Origin: Gonium pectorale
Taxonomy: Eukaryota; Chlorophyta; Chlorophyceae; Chlamydomonadales; Volvocaceae
Reading direction: 5' to 3'
Length of the DNA stretch: 21,918 bases
Assembly: GCA_001584585.1 (NCBI GenBank)
Contig: LSYV01000023.1
Span: forward strand, 1,142,594-1,164,511
Numbering within the stretch: position 1 is the first letter of the stretch; every line of letters begins with the position of its first letter. The notes below the pieces were generated by a model, which searched no databases, was not told the DNA's origin, and saw only the letters and a program-made list of their open reading frames with translations. Position numbers and translations under genes: made by a program. Shown here one piece after another: positions 1-12,600 of the stretch.

Positions 1-248
1 TCATTGCATGTTTTCGTCTAGGTACAGGGGACACTGAGCGCGGAAGGCGCGACGGCTGCAGTCGTTTTCAAGCCATGACGGGGAAAGCGTTTGCAGCAAG
101 GTGTTGATGGGGCACAGACGAGGGCTAACACTGCCTGGGGCAAGACCGCGTACGACTAAGGAAACCCAATGCCAGCACCGATGTCCCGACAAGCCTGAAG
201 GGGCTTTAGGAACAGGGTTACAATAACTACAGCCCTTGGGGCGATTAC

Positions 249-3200
249 CTGGTCCAGCGCCGCCACGGCCTCGGCTCCGCTGCCGACGGCGCCGCCGCAG
301 CAGCCCCGCAGCAGCGCCGCCAGCACCGCGGGGGCGCACTCGGTGGCCAGCTTGGACCCGCGGCTGAGCTGCAGATACTGCAGTACGGCAGCGTACAGCT
401 GCAGCCGTACGGCAGGGGTACGACGGGTCGCGGCGCCGTGGATGAGCCCCAGCAGCGTCCGCAGCAGCGACTGGCAGCGCGAGGGCACCCGAATGGACGC
501 GAGCGGGTCCGAGGGCTGCCCCAGGCTGACGTGCAAGATAGACTGCTCCTGTGGCGCACAAAGTGCAGGGAAAGTAAAGGGACACGAGTTGCGTGAATAA
601 GAACTAAACCACGGTGTGGCGAAGGCAAGAGAGGGCGTGGCCGTCTGTCAGAATCACAACATGGCAAAGAGAGATCTCCAGTAAACTATTCATTGTCCAG
701 GGTTGCCAGTGACCCGGCCTCGCCCTTGACCGCCGCGGCATTCATGCCGGTGTGCTATGTGCCGCACCTGCAGCTTGGCCAGCAGCACCCGCGACGCGGA
801 GCACAGCGGCGCCGCCGCGCGCTCCACCGCCCCGTCAGGCCTGCTCAGGAGGCCGCGGACCGTCTCCAGGCAGGCTAGCAGCGTCTCGTACAGCGCCTCG
901 GCTGCCGTACCCCGTACCAGGCCGTTGAGGAGCTCGTACTGGCGAGTGAAGACAACCTAGGATGGGAGGGATGTGAGTTGGGCCAATGTGTGTGGTTGCT
1001 GGGGTTCAAGCGGATGGTGTTGGGGCTCGGCGTCGTACTCCGCCACGCTTTTACAGCAGAAATGTCGGCGATTCCCTGCTGGCGAAACATTGCCAGCCAC
1101 TATTTGTTGGCGTGACCGGTTGCGTCCCGCTTCCCCGTCTCCCACCGGCCCGACCGCACCAACCTGCACCAGCTGCTGCCACGCCTCCACCGCCGCGCCC
1201 TGCGCGCCGCCAAGTAGCGCCGCCGCGTTGGCACGCTGCGCGTAGCGCAGGGCCGCGCGCGCCGCGTCGCTGGCCGCGTCGGCGGCGCCGCCCAGCGCCC
1301 CGCCGGCGCGCGCTGCGTAGGCGTCGAGGCGCGCCCTCAGCAGCGCCGTCAGCGCCTCGAAGCTGAACAACAGGTCGCCGGTGTCCGACTCCATGGCCAC
1401 CCCCGCGGCCCGCATGAGGGAGGAGCTGGCGAGCAGCTGCTCGAGCGGCACGTCGCCCGCGGACAGGTCCTGCGGGGGGAGGGGGCAGCGGGGGGCTACT
1501 CAGTCCGTGGGCAAATACTGACTAATGACCGGGGGCGGGAGGGGGTGGCAAAGAGAACTGGAAGGCGTTCGCGCTGGATGGGGGTGGAAGGGAGGGGTGG
1601 ATGGGAATGCGTATTGCCCCCAGAAGACGTCACCTGACCAGTAAACGACGGTCCTGCACACGTATGCGTCGTTTAATTTCAACACGGGGCAGCTAGTTTG
1701 ACAAGGCCAACACGTGCGCCGCCGGTCAACGGCCCCAACCGTGAGGCCCCCCACCTGCAGCATGCGCCTCTGCTCGCCGTTGAGGTCCCCGGGCTGGGGC
1801 TCCGAGAAGGCGAGGCCCGCGACGCTGCGCAGCGTGTCCAGCAGGGTGCTGGAGCCGGCGCTGGGGGCAGCGGAGGAGGAGGCCGCAAAGGGCCCGTCCC
1901 CGGCGGCGCCGCCGGCGGCCGGCGCGCCTGGGGCCGCCAGCAGCTCGGCCAGGAGCGCCCGCGACGAGTCCTCGTGCTCCAGCCGCAGCAGCAGGAGCGC
2001 CTGTTCACAGCAACGGAAGGGCAATGCTGAGACGTCACGACCAAAGGAAAATGTTGGGCGGATGCCACAATGTACGTTGCCTTGGTACCGGAGGCGAGCC
2101 ACATGACTCATCATCGTGCTCTTCACTCGGCAAGGTGCCGTCCGGCCGCGAGAGGAGGGGCGGCAGGCCTGTGACGTGCCCTCTTGCGTCCGCATCCTTC
2201 ACCTCAGCCCCAGCCTGACAGGAAGGGGTTCCCTTATGCGGCCGCCCTGGAGCCCCGCCCCCGCCCCCGCCAGTATGGGACCCACCGTGATGCGCATGTA
2301 GTGGGAGCGGCTGTGCAGCGCCGCCGCCAGCTCGTGCGGCCGCGCCTCGGCCGCCTCGGGGGCGCCGCCCGCCGGGAGCTCCAGCGTCAGCAGCCCGCGC
2401 AGGCTGGGGATGAGCGGCTGCGGGGTTCCGAGGGGGCGGGAGCGAGGGAGGGAGGCCATGAGAACATGGGCATGAGGACGGAGGAACTGGGAAAAACAGA
2501 AGCCTTCTCCAGGTTTGGGTGGGCGTGGGAGGGGCAGGAGCGTGGCGTCACGCGGCTAGCCTGGTGTGCGTATGGCAGGAACGAGAGCGCGCGAGACGGC
2601 CCAATCCCCCCCTGATGCCGCTCCCGCCCTCCCGAGCCGAACTCGTGAACTGGTCCATTGCACTTGTGCGCTCCGGGCCTTCTGCCCCAGACCAGACCAC
2701 CGAAACGCCACTGTACAGAGCGGCCCGTGCCAGACTCACGTTGTTCTTGGGACTGAGGTACTCAAGCATGGGCAGCCCCCCCACGGGCGCGCTGGCCAGG
2801 CGCTGCAGCAGCCCCAGGCTCTGGCTGTACAGCTTGGGCTTGGTGAGGGCCATCCTGTAGGGGGTGGGGCACGGGTAAAGGGGATCCAGCAATGAGTCGG
2901 CGGCGCGCGCCGCAATGCGGACACCTAAACAACAACCTGGGCCCAGGGCAGCGAGTCCACCGCAGCAGCCTTCCGAAAGCCACGCGTGCAGGAACCCCAG
3001 GAGGCACGAGCTGGTCTAGTCGCAGGGCGTAGACAGCTTCATGGGCGGGCACCGGGCCCCTCACCGCATCTGGTGCTGCGTGAGGATGCGCTCGATGATG
3101 GTGAGGCAGCTGTACTCCTGCGACGGCAGCAGCAGGCTCTCGTCCACCCGCCCGCCCAGGCCGCACTCCATGTCGTAGCCCAGCAGCAGGTGCGCCAGGG

Positions 3201-3640
3201 AGGGCACCACGGGCGGCTCCGAGCCGGCGCGGCCGCCCGAGGCCTGGAGGAGCAGTCGCAGCACCAGCGCCGCGCGCGGGTCCGGCGGGTCGGACGACGG
3301 GGCGGCGCCGTAGGGCCCTGGGAAGGGGCGGCGGCGGCAGCAGCAGCGGCAGCGAGGTTGATGTCACTTTGGTTTTGGGGAAGGCGTGCGAGGCACTTCG
3401 CGAACTTAGAATGAGGCTGACGATATGCCGAGCGCACGCGGAATAGGAGCCGCTAGCTCGCTGTGCATCGGTAGTGCGCAGCGTCCTGTTCGGAGTCCGG
3501 TGGTCCAGGCCGCCGGAAGCTACACCGCCCAGGCCGCCGCAAGCCCTCGCTTCAGTCATGTGTCGCTCACCGAGCCTCTCTGTCGGCGGTGCGTCCAGAT
3601 TGTCCAGCGCGTTGGGGCAGGCGGCCCCCGCCGACATGGC
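249..3640 (-). other. NUP205: NUP205 C-terminal part present here (exons 24-31, residues 1004-1540)
   Basis: Exon 24 (3640-3571) is 70 nt, begins AMSAGAACPNALD and ends ERLG. It was found because exons 23 and 25 do not join in frame without it. Exon 25 has LAHLLLGYD and YSCLTIIERIL, matching plant ITHLLLKFD and YSCLKVILEIL. Exon 26 has GLPMLEYLSPKN (plant PTMDLLSTKK). Exon 28 contains an Ala/Gly/Ser-rich insert at about residues 1214-1243. Exons 29-30 encode AWQQLVQVVFTRQYELL (plant AWSQIVEVSASRR) and SRVLLAKLQ. Exon 31 has CQSLLRTLLGLIHGA and LYAAVLQYLQLS and ends at a GTAATC donor. Positions 1-248 are read as the start of intron 31: the frame meets a stop and no further exon with matching phase was found. 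Confidence 0.85.
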
Positions 3641-6600
3641 CTGATGGGGGAACGGTTTCACAACATACACACGGCGTAAGGACAGGAGAGGTGCGACGGG
3701 ACACACAGCGCCGAGATACACGGTGACGCGACCGACATGGCCTTCACTTGGGGGCGAAGGCGTGGGGGCCTCGTTTGGCCGAGCCACGCCCCGCCGCCTG
3801 GGGGGGGGCGGGGCGGGGCTCGGCCAAAACGAGGACGCGTCAGCGAGATTGCCAGAGCGCCCACGTTGATTACCAACACAGAGTTCCGCATGGCTCCTGT
3901 TGGGCCTCCGCAGCATACAACCGCAGCCCAGCATCCCACGCCGGCCGAACAGCACAGCCCTGGCACTTGCTCCATTGGGTCTGCGCCTCCGCGCCGCGTG
4001 AGGCGGAAGGGCAGAGCGGCGCTCGAGGGCGCTCCCCTTTCAGCGACGTCGCAGCCCTTCCCGCCATGCGTACCTGCGCAAAGCCCCGCCGCAGCGAGCC
4101 AAGCACGTCCGCCAGGTCGCCGTTCGCCGCCGCGGCCGCGGCCGTGGCGGCGGCGCCCGCCAGCCCAGCGGCGACTGACGCCGGCACGTACGGCACGCCG
4201 GCGGCGGCCGCGCCGCCGTTGGCGGCGCCGCCGGCCTGTGCCAATAGCTCCACAATGTTGGGCAGCCGGGCGCTGACCACCAGCGCCAGCCGGATCGCCT
4301 CGACCTGTTGCGCGCCGGCAGCCATGAGGGGAGGGGTCTAACAACATAGGTATTGACGGGACATAAAGGCATCCCGCAGCTCTCGCCAGGCAGGCAGAGA
4401 CGGTAGCTTGTGCGTGGTCGGCAGGTGGTTTGCTTCAACACGCCGAATCGCGAACGCGAGCTCAGCAGGACAGCCCTGGATGATGTCACCAGGCACTAGT
4501 ATACACTCGTGTTGCATATGGGATGTGCTCATTTCCATCTGCGCGGTGCGTGTGGAAGGCGGGTTACCCGGCAACCATCCGTACCTGGATCTCGGCGCTG
4601 TCGGGATAGCACACGTACTGCAGGAGTACGGCAATCTGCCGTATGCCGCCCGACATGAGCTTGAGGTGCAGCGGCTGATACCTACGGCGCAGCGCGGCGG
4701 CCCAAACGGACACAAACGGACACAAGACCGTTTTAAACATGCAGATTCTTTACGCTGTTGTCGCAGTAACACTTCCTGGGTGCTAGGGATACGGAATTTG
4801 CATCGTTACTTACATTTGCATGAAGTAGTCTCGAGCGCCCCCCTTATAAATGGAGCGATACGGGCGCATAAGACCCGTGCACACCGCGTGTTACTGGATG
4901 TCCACGCTTCCCGAAGACCCATTTGCACCCGCCCACTCCCAAACCCGGCCCCCGCCGGGTCGGCCCCCACCCTCTCCCCCCAACTGCCCCTCCCCACCGC
5001 CCGCGCTGCGCGCCACGCACCTGTTGTTCAGGTGCACCCGCCCCAGCGCCTCCACAAACGGCTCGTCCAGGCGCAGCGCGCTGTTGATGAGGCGCAGCCC
5101 CGCCAGCACCGCCGCCTCGCGGGGGCCCACCTCGTCGGTCTGGCTCTGCAGCGCCGTGAGGGACGAGTAGCCGGGGGACAGGATGTGCAGCAGCGCGGCG
5201 TAGGCGGGGCCGCCGCCTGTGGACGGGTGGGTGGGAGGGGAGGAGGGTTTTGAGGACGCGGGTTCAGCGAGGACGCGCTGACAACCAGCAGCATGTGAGG
5301 GCGAGGAGCATAGCCGGGACCGGCGCGTAAGGAAGGAAGGGGAGGGAAGCGGGGGGCAGGCTCACAGTGGGGCGTACTGGGGCTAACGGTTTCGTGACGA
5401 GTCGCGAACATCGTCCTTTGGGATGCGGCACCTCCCACCCACACCAGGAGGATGTATGAAGCCCACCTAGCGTGGTATGCTTGGTCCTACCTTGCCCATC
5501 CGCGTGACCATGCTAGGCGGGCTTCATGCAAGGTGCTCACGCTGACTGCCGCCCCGGCGCCATCCCCCCACCCACCCACGCCCCCTGCTCCACCAGGAGC
5601 ACCCACCCAGCAGGTCGTGCATGATGAGGTAGCCGGGCGGGTGCTTGGGCGCCGCCATGGCCTCGTTGGCGGGCAGCGGGGGAGGCAGCGGCCCGCGCGT
5701 CGCCAGCTCAAGCACCTGCGGATCGGCATTGGGCGAGTGTGGCAGGGCGGTGTTCAAGGTCTTCAGCGCGGAGCGCGGAGCGATCAGCTGGGAAAGCACC
5801 TCCCGCCTCAACATGCGGCATGTGCTCATTGCCTGTTGCCTCACAACAGGCAACAGGCAATGACCACATTAGAAGCACGACACAAACCCCTCGTCCAGAA
5901 CTACCCGCGCCCGCGCCGTGCAAATGTTCCTCCGTGTGGCACGCTGCACCGATGGCGCATGATGGCGCAACGCATCCCTCCCCCACGCCGCCCAGCGGCC
6001 TCACGTGCTCGAGGTGGGTGAAGGCCGCCGCCGCCACCTCCCACTTCTGGCGCGCCTCCCGGTACCCGCGGCTCCACAGGTGGCCCAGCACGTGCTGCAA
6101 GCGGGGGGGGGGCGGGGGATTGAGGTCAGCAGTTTGACGTTGGAACACAAGCGGGGAGCCATCGGGTTGGACAAAAGTGGGGGGTGGGGGGCGGGATGCA
6201 CACAGAGGCGCCACTGTCCAGGTCGGTGAACAACACGACGCACCAGGAGGTTCCATGTTTGTTGCGTGGAGACCCCGCCGAGCCTTTCTGATATTGGCCC
6301 GTGTGTGAAGTGCATAAGGTATGCAAAAAGCGAGCGAGCAAGCGGACGCTTCCAATCCGTTCGTGTTGCACCCTGTCCCCAAGCCGGGTAGCCGGGTAGG
6401 CACAGCAAGTACGGCACAGCGCGTGTACGCGGTAATGCCCCCCGCGGCGTCCCACCCACCTGCTGCACGAAGGTGGTGAAGCTGACCAGGTCGGCGCCGC
6501 CGTCGGGCAGCCCGCCCGGCGCCACGCCACCCGCCACGCCGCTGCCCGCCGCCGCGGCGGCCGCCATGCCGCCCGGCACCCCGCCGCGCGCAGGCCCCAG

Positions 6601-9600
6601 CAGCGGCCCCAGCAGCGCGTTCATCAGCTCAATCAGCGCCAGCGTCTCGGGGTACTCCTCCCGCCGCGCCTCCACCTCGTTCAGCTGCTGCACAATGTCC
6701 AGGCGCGGGACGGCTGCAGGGGGGGAGGGGTCAGGGACAGTCAGTAAGAAAGCACACAGTTACACAGATACGCGCGCGTGTGGCGACAGGGAGAGCAGCC
6801 CACCGCTTCAGCCAACAAATTCTCCACACTCCGTACCGCGTCGCCCCCCCCAGCGTCCCTGCTGCACACGCAACTCGCAGCACACACCTACACATCCCGT
6901 TTGCCTTCTTCATTACCCACACATCCACACATCCACACACATGCGCAGGGGCAGCGCTAGCTCACTTGGCAGCATGGCCGATGCGGGCCGCACCACGGTG
7001 CACTGCAGCAGCCGCTCCAGCAGGCGGGGGGCCAGCTCGGGCACCGCGGCGGCCAGCGCGCCCAGCACCTCATCCAGGGCGGCCTGCGGAGGGCGCGCGG
7101 GACGGGGACCAGGATTGGAAAAGAGGCGCGGCGGGCGGGTGGGTACACAGTCCGAGGCGTGGCGAGGGCGGGGAGTGCGAAGGCCGTGGTGATGACAGAT
7201 TGTTCACAAGGGGACTTGAAGTGGTGCAGGTGTCCAGCAGACCGCAGTAGTTGAGTTCATGCTGCGGAGGCGAGGGACCGGGGTCCGGGAGTCCGTGAAG
7301 GAACGTGCAGAGAGCGCGGGCGCGCAGTCTGGCATATTCCTGTCGTCCTCTTTCATGGACCTTCCTCACCTTCACCGTGTTCTGAACCGGGTAGCACATG
7401 AGCTGGAACAGCGGCTCCTGTGGGGTGCGGAGGAATGCGAGAATGGCAACGGTTGGGAAAATATAGGGGCAAGGAGATGGAGGCTTGCGGGGGGCAACAT
7501 GTCCACAGGGCGGAGCTGCCAACGTGGCATGCTTTGCTTTCCCACGCCCCAATGCGGGCACGCGCCGCGCACCGGCCGGCTCTCCCCTCAGCCTGGCAGC
7601 CACGGGCACAGCGAAGGAGGAGCCACCTTCCCCCTCCTCCTCCAGGACCCCTTCTCACCCATCCCGCTCCGCCACGACCCCCTTCCCCCAGCACCCTATC
7701 CCCCCCCACACACACACCAACACACACACGCACGCACATGGAGGGGGAAGCCATTGAGCGAGGGCGCCAGCTCGGCGCTGGCGGCGGTCCAGAAGGCAGA
7801 CACCTCCGCGTGGCGGCCGTACTCGAGCACGCGCCTGCGGGCAAGAGCCGGGGGTCAGGGACCGGGCCGGGCCAAGGAACGGGGCGCGACACCGACCAGC
7901 ACCTCCCGCCGTCTTGCCCACTCCAGCCAGAGTATCCGGACGCGCGCCTAACACGCCCTTGCCGGCACTTTCAAGTTTTCCCAAACCGCACAACCCTAGC
8001 TTAGGCAGTCCTCACGGTGCTATAACCAAACCTGCTAGCTGGTACGCCCAGGACCATACGTGGCCTCTCCATCCACACCCCCATCCCGCGTACTTGAGCA
8101 GGTGCAGGAAGGCCACCAGGATCTCCGCCTCGTACGGGTTCATGATGGCCTCCACTTGTGCGGGAGCTCCGCCCTGCGCGGGTGGAGGGGAAAGGGGCAG
8201 GGGCGAAGGCACCAGGGAGGGGGGCCGGGGAAAGTGAGAACTGCGAGGATTTTGAGGTGAAAGAGCTTGCACCCAGCAGCATTCTCCGCTCTCCGGGGGA
8301 AGCGAAGCGCCGGGATGGGTCGGCGAAAGGCCGCAGCTTCGGGACCTAGCGCGGCTTCACAATGCTCTGCCCGACGAAACAATGGCGCGCCATCAGCACG
8401 GTAGTACCCATGGCGCTCAATCGTGTACATCAGCAACCTACACAAGCGTCAGAGCGTGCATGTTCACGCCATCAGCACTTGACTCTTACGTCCCCGGCCC
8501 CCCGACCCCTTCCTCGCTAGATCCTACCAGCCCAGCCCACGTCGTCCTCACCTGCAGCGCCGCGCCCACCGCGCCCATGCCGCCCTGCATCTGCGCCTGC
8601 TGCTGCCGCTGCACCTCCGAAAGCGTGGCAAAGAAGCGCAGGCAGTAGTGCAGCACTGTGTGGAACAGCTTGCGCAGCGTCAGCACCTCCAAGGCTGTCG
8701 GGGGGGGGAAGACAGGAGGGTTTGAGAAACAGGGGTTTAGTAGCAGAGGGCTGAGAGAGGAGGGGAGGGGGAGGCGCGTACACGCGACTTAGGGTGTAAC
8801 AAATGAACCCAAAGGGGGAGGAGGCGGGTTGCAGCCGCCCGTCGCAATGGCCAGTACACCGTCCACCGGGACCAAAGGGACGCCTGTTGGAAGATGGATC
8901 TCAAGTGCAGCGCGTTGTTCCTCCTTGTGCAAGTGGGGCTGCTCACGATGAGGCCAGGAGGCTCGCCGCCAGCGCTCCCCAGTCGATCACGACTCACCGG
9001 GCATTGCGGCCATGGCCTCCATCTGTCGGAGCACCAGGTGCGCGCCGCGCTCGCTGCCAGCTAGCGCCGCCATCAGCTGCAGGAACGGCACGCGCACCTG
9101 CAGAGGGGCAGGGCAAGGACAGGGGCAGCGCAGCGGAAGAGAGGTGGATGGGGAGGCGGAAAGGGGCGCCGCAGCGCCAATAGCTGCCAGGGCGCCGCTT
9201 TCCCGCTCATTGAGCTCCGATCCTCGGCCGCCCTAAGCCATCCCGTCTCGAACATTGGCTTCACCAGCAGCTTGCCGATGGGCGGGGCATCCGTGCTTGT
9301 CCAAGTTGGCCGCGCCACCCACACCACTAGGCCTCCGAGTCCCGACACCCACGCTCACCATGGGCAAAGCGCGTGCATGCCCAATGAGCTGGGTGGCACT
9401 GTCCCATTGAAACAGCCACCTGTGACCTCGCAACCCTCCAGCCGCGCACACCAACTCCCGCCAAAACTCCCGAACAAGCGCCATCACTAAACAGGAGCGA
9501 CCCTCTCCTCGTTCCTCACACCCCATTCCCACTCCCTCACCTCGGGTGACGAGCGCATAATCGGGTGATTGATCGCCCGGTCCAGAAACTCCTTGACGGG

Positions 9601-12600
9601 CCGCTGCCCCGCCTCCTGATCCGCCAGGTTCGCCAGGTAGAGGCAGGGGAAGGCATCGAAGGCGTCAGCCAGCAGGCCAAGTACGGACCCAATGTGGTCC
9701 GCCCGCGCCTCCGGGGCCTCGGGCGGGTACGGCACGTACGACAGCGCGTAGGCGGTGCCCGGGTGACCCGTGGGTCGGATGGCCGACTCGTTGCGGAGCA
9801 GCAGCTGCGAGAAAAAGCTGTGGGACAGAGTGGGGACCGGAGCGAGAGGGGTGAGAGTATGTGCTGGGCTACTTAATTTGGCTACTCAATAATATGCCAC
9901 TGGAGGCTGCCAACCTGGCGGGATAGCACACTCGGGCCTGCCCCGCTCGTCACATGCTCTGTACCCGCCCGCCCTATTGGAAACGTCACACCTTCGGGCG
10001 TGTATGGCCGTAGAGGCGGGCTCCCTATTCCTGTGCCGGTTTCTCTTTTTTCCCGCTGTGGCGCCTGAAGGCACCCTGCTCCCTTCTAGAGTGCCCGCTG
10101 CCGCACCTGCCCCCCGCCCGCTCGGCGTCCGTCCGCAGCAGCATGGTGACCAGGTGATGCACCGCCGCAGCCACCACGTGGTGGTGCGTGGGCTCGTCCA
10201 GCTTGAAGTGCGGGTGGTGGAACACCTGCGGACATCGGGGCGTTGCCAGCCGGCGACAGGAGCGGTGCGTCGACACCGACAGTAGCGGGACTCCAAGCAA
10301 GGCCTACATCCCACACGTGAGCGTGCCGGGCCCCATTCCCTCAATGCTGCAAGCGCCTCTTCCTGCGGTAAAACCGTTCTTGTCCCCGCCCCTCGTCCCC
10401 TCCTCCCCCGTTGCCTCCTCTCCCGCTCCCTCGCACCTGGCGCAGGAAAGTCAGCGCTCCGGCCCGCAGCGACTCCCGCACCCAGTTGGACCCGTCCTGC
10501 GGCGCGGCTTGCGACGCGACCGCCAGCAGGCCCCAGCAGAGCCGCAGAGCGGGGCCGTAGCCCGCCTGGCCGACTGTGCGCGAGAGAGGAGAAGGCGGCG
10601 GGGCCCGCAGTCAGCTCGGCAAGACAAAGGGGACAGGTGGGGTTGGGTGCTAGGGAACGGGCTCACAACCAGCGGCATTTGACCGAGCGGCAAGCTGCGT
10701 GCAAAGCTCTCCTGCGTGCCAAGCCCTGCTGCGTGCAAACTAGGCGATGTCAGGGACCTGCCGTTTCCCGAAGGGCTCACTTGATTCGATCTTGCTGCGA
10801 GTGGACTGCGCCAGCTCCTGAGCGCGACGAGGAGAGGGCAGGGGGGCAGGGCAGCAGGCGTTGAGCAGGTCCCTGCACGCCGTCTGTAGGTCTGCCACAG
10901 AGCACCCACGAGCTAGAGGGTCGCCGCTGGGAAACGATCGGACAGCGACCCTCTAGCGCGCTCTCAATGGGTCTGCCGCACCCCGCAGCCGCAGCATGCA
11001 AGGACCCTCGCCCACGCCACAGCCACCCTGTGCAGGATTGAGTGCACTGAAACCAAACGTCCACAGTACTCCAAACATCTCGACATCCGACCACACCGCA
11101 CCTGCATGGCCGCCTGCTGGAAGTTGCGTCCCTCGTGCGGCGACAGCACGCAGCACGCCGACAGCAGCACCAGGTGGCACTCCTCCAGCAGGAACAGGTC
11201 GCCGGAGCCTGCAACGACGGCGGGGAATAGTAGGGCCAACACGGGTAAAGCAGGGCAGGGCCGGGCAAGGCTGGGCCGGGGCGGGTAGGGCCGTAGAGCT
11301 ATCTTGTGGGATCAGGCCCCGGCCTAGGCCCAGGAGGCTCAACCTGCTCGCTGGCACGAGCACGCCGGGCACCTGCTGCACCACCGCCTCGCATCGCATT
11401 GCCTCGCTGCACCGAGACCATGTGCGCCTCGTGGCCCCGAATGCCGCGTGTCACGTGTGCTGTGGGGCTGGCGCCGGGTTGCACACAGAGCCCGAAATCC
11501 TCGGCCCCTTCACTCTCCGAACGTCTCTGCCCCGCCCCTTGCGCTCCCACCACCCAGACGCAGGCACCAGGCGCTCCGCGGACAAACGTCGTCCGGCCTC
11601 GCGCCCGGGCCCCGAGTGCATCACCCCCCGCACCCGTTCCGCCCATCCTGCTGATCAGCCCCGACAGCAGCTCCAGCAGCTCGCCCGCCAGCGAGGGCGC
11701 CAGGTGCGGGTCCCGCGCCACTGCGTACAGCAGGCAGCGGCCCGCGTGGCGGCGCTCCCGCTGCAGCAGCAGCGCCCGGCTGATGGGATTGCCCGCCTCG
11801 TCGCGGACCAGCGGCAGGCCGCTGTCGGGGCGCGGCTCCAGGGATGTGTCCTGCCGAGAGGCATGAGGGTCAAGAGTCAAGAGAGGACGCAGGCGAAGGA
11901 GGGCGGGGACTCATCGCAGAGTCCGGGATCGGGTAGGTTTGCGGCCGTAGACAGTGTTTCGGGGTATGGCGCCAACTCCAGGGCTTCCAATTTTACGACA
12001 TGCGGAGCCGTGATGTTCCCGGGGTACCGACTTTCCCCGCAGCCCGTGGCCAGGCCCTACCCGGAGGATGGCCACCAGTCGGCCCACGAGCAGCTGCCGC
12101 CCGCCCGCGTCCTTCTCGCCAAGCAGCTCCGACACGAAGGAGGCGATGGCCTGCGAAGCGCCGGGCAGGGCTCAGATGCTGGCGGGAGCGCTCGCATGTC
12201 TGCGATGAGTCTGTGCAGGCCGGATGCCGGGTTGCCAAGTTGCAGAATCCCGCTTATGCCAACATGATGTGCCGTCACCGATACTGCTGTGCCACAGTCG
12301 GCCAGGCAGGCTCGCAAGGATTGCCCGATGCGTTTCGCAGATGGAGCAGATGGCCAGCTTTGCATGACCGCAGTGCTCGCTGTGTGCAAAGCCGTGCCAG
12401 GGAACCCCTTGCCAGGGGCGCCACACCCGTGTGGAGGCTAGCGAAGGCGCAGGCGCGGCAGCTCACCTGCGAGTGCGGGGTGCGCTGCTGTCCCGCCGGC
12501 CCGCCGGCGTTGTGCTGCGCGTGCTGCGTGCGGGCGTCCTCCGCCAGCAGCCGTGCAAGGCAGCGCAGCGCCACCTGCCGCTCCTCCAGGTACAGACCAC

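Larger units (their letters stand above)
4074..9097 (-). other. NUP205: NUP205 middle region (exons 12-23, residues 483-1003)
   Basis: This block holds the clearest family signatures. Exon 12 has PFLQLMAALAGSERGA (plant FLRMLVSLARSREGA). Exon 14 has EAEILVAFLHLLK (plant DAKALVAYLNVLQ). Exon 18 has EARREEYPETLALIELMNAL (residues 692-711). Exon 19 has EARQKWEVAAAAFTHLEH (plant CEKWELVVACLKHF). Exon 22 has SGGIRQIAVLLQYVCYP (plant QIVALLEYVRYD). Two low-complexity inserts interrupt the helical repeats: a Gly/Ala/Pro-rich stretch at residues 715-751 in exon 18 and an Ala-rich stretch at 949-987 in exon 23. Such inserts are common in volvocine proteins and probably form surface loops. The acceptor of exon 23 at 4305-4306 is chosen because VEAIRLALVVSARLPNIVELL then continues the plant homology in phase. 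Confidence 0.87.

Noticed and set aside
1..248. A possible last NUP205 exon at the left edge.
   Set aside because: Frames continuing from exon 31 hit a stop, and the candidate near 155-222 also contains an in-frame TAG, so the stretch is best read as intron.
2762..3955. A 397-codon minus-strand open frame read as one protein.
   Set aside because: It covers several NUP205 introns and mis-framed exons. Only the short 3571-3640 segment in this frame is a real exon.
3065..4304. An apparent frameshift between two conserved NUP205 exons.
   Set aside because: It is resolved by the 70-nt exon at 3571-3640, whose length corrects the phase, so no pseudogene or sequence error is needed.
10996..12267. 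A 423-codon plus-strand open frame, the longest in the window.
   Set aside because: It runs antisense across NUP205 exons 5-7 and their introns. It is an open-frame shadow of high GC content; its translation is Pro/Arg/Ala-rich with no recognisable domain.
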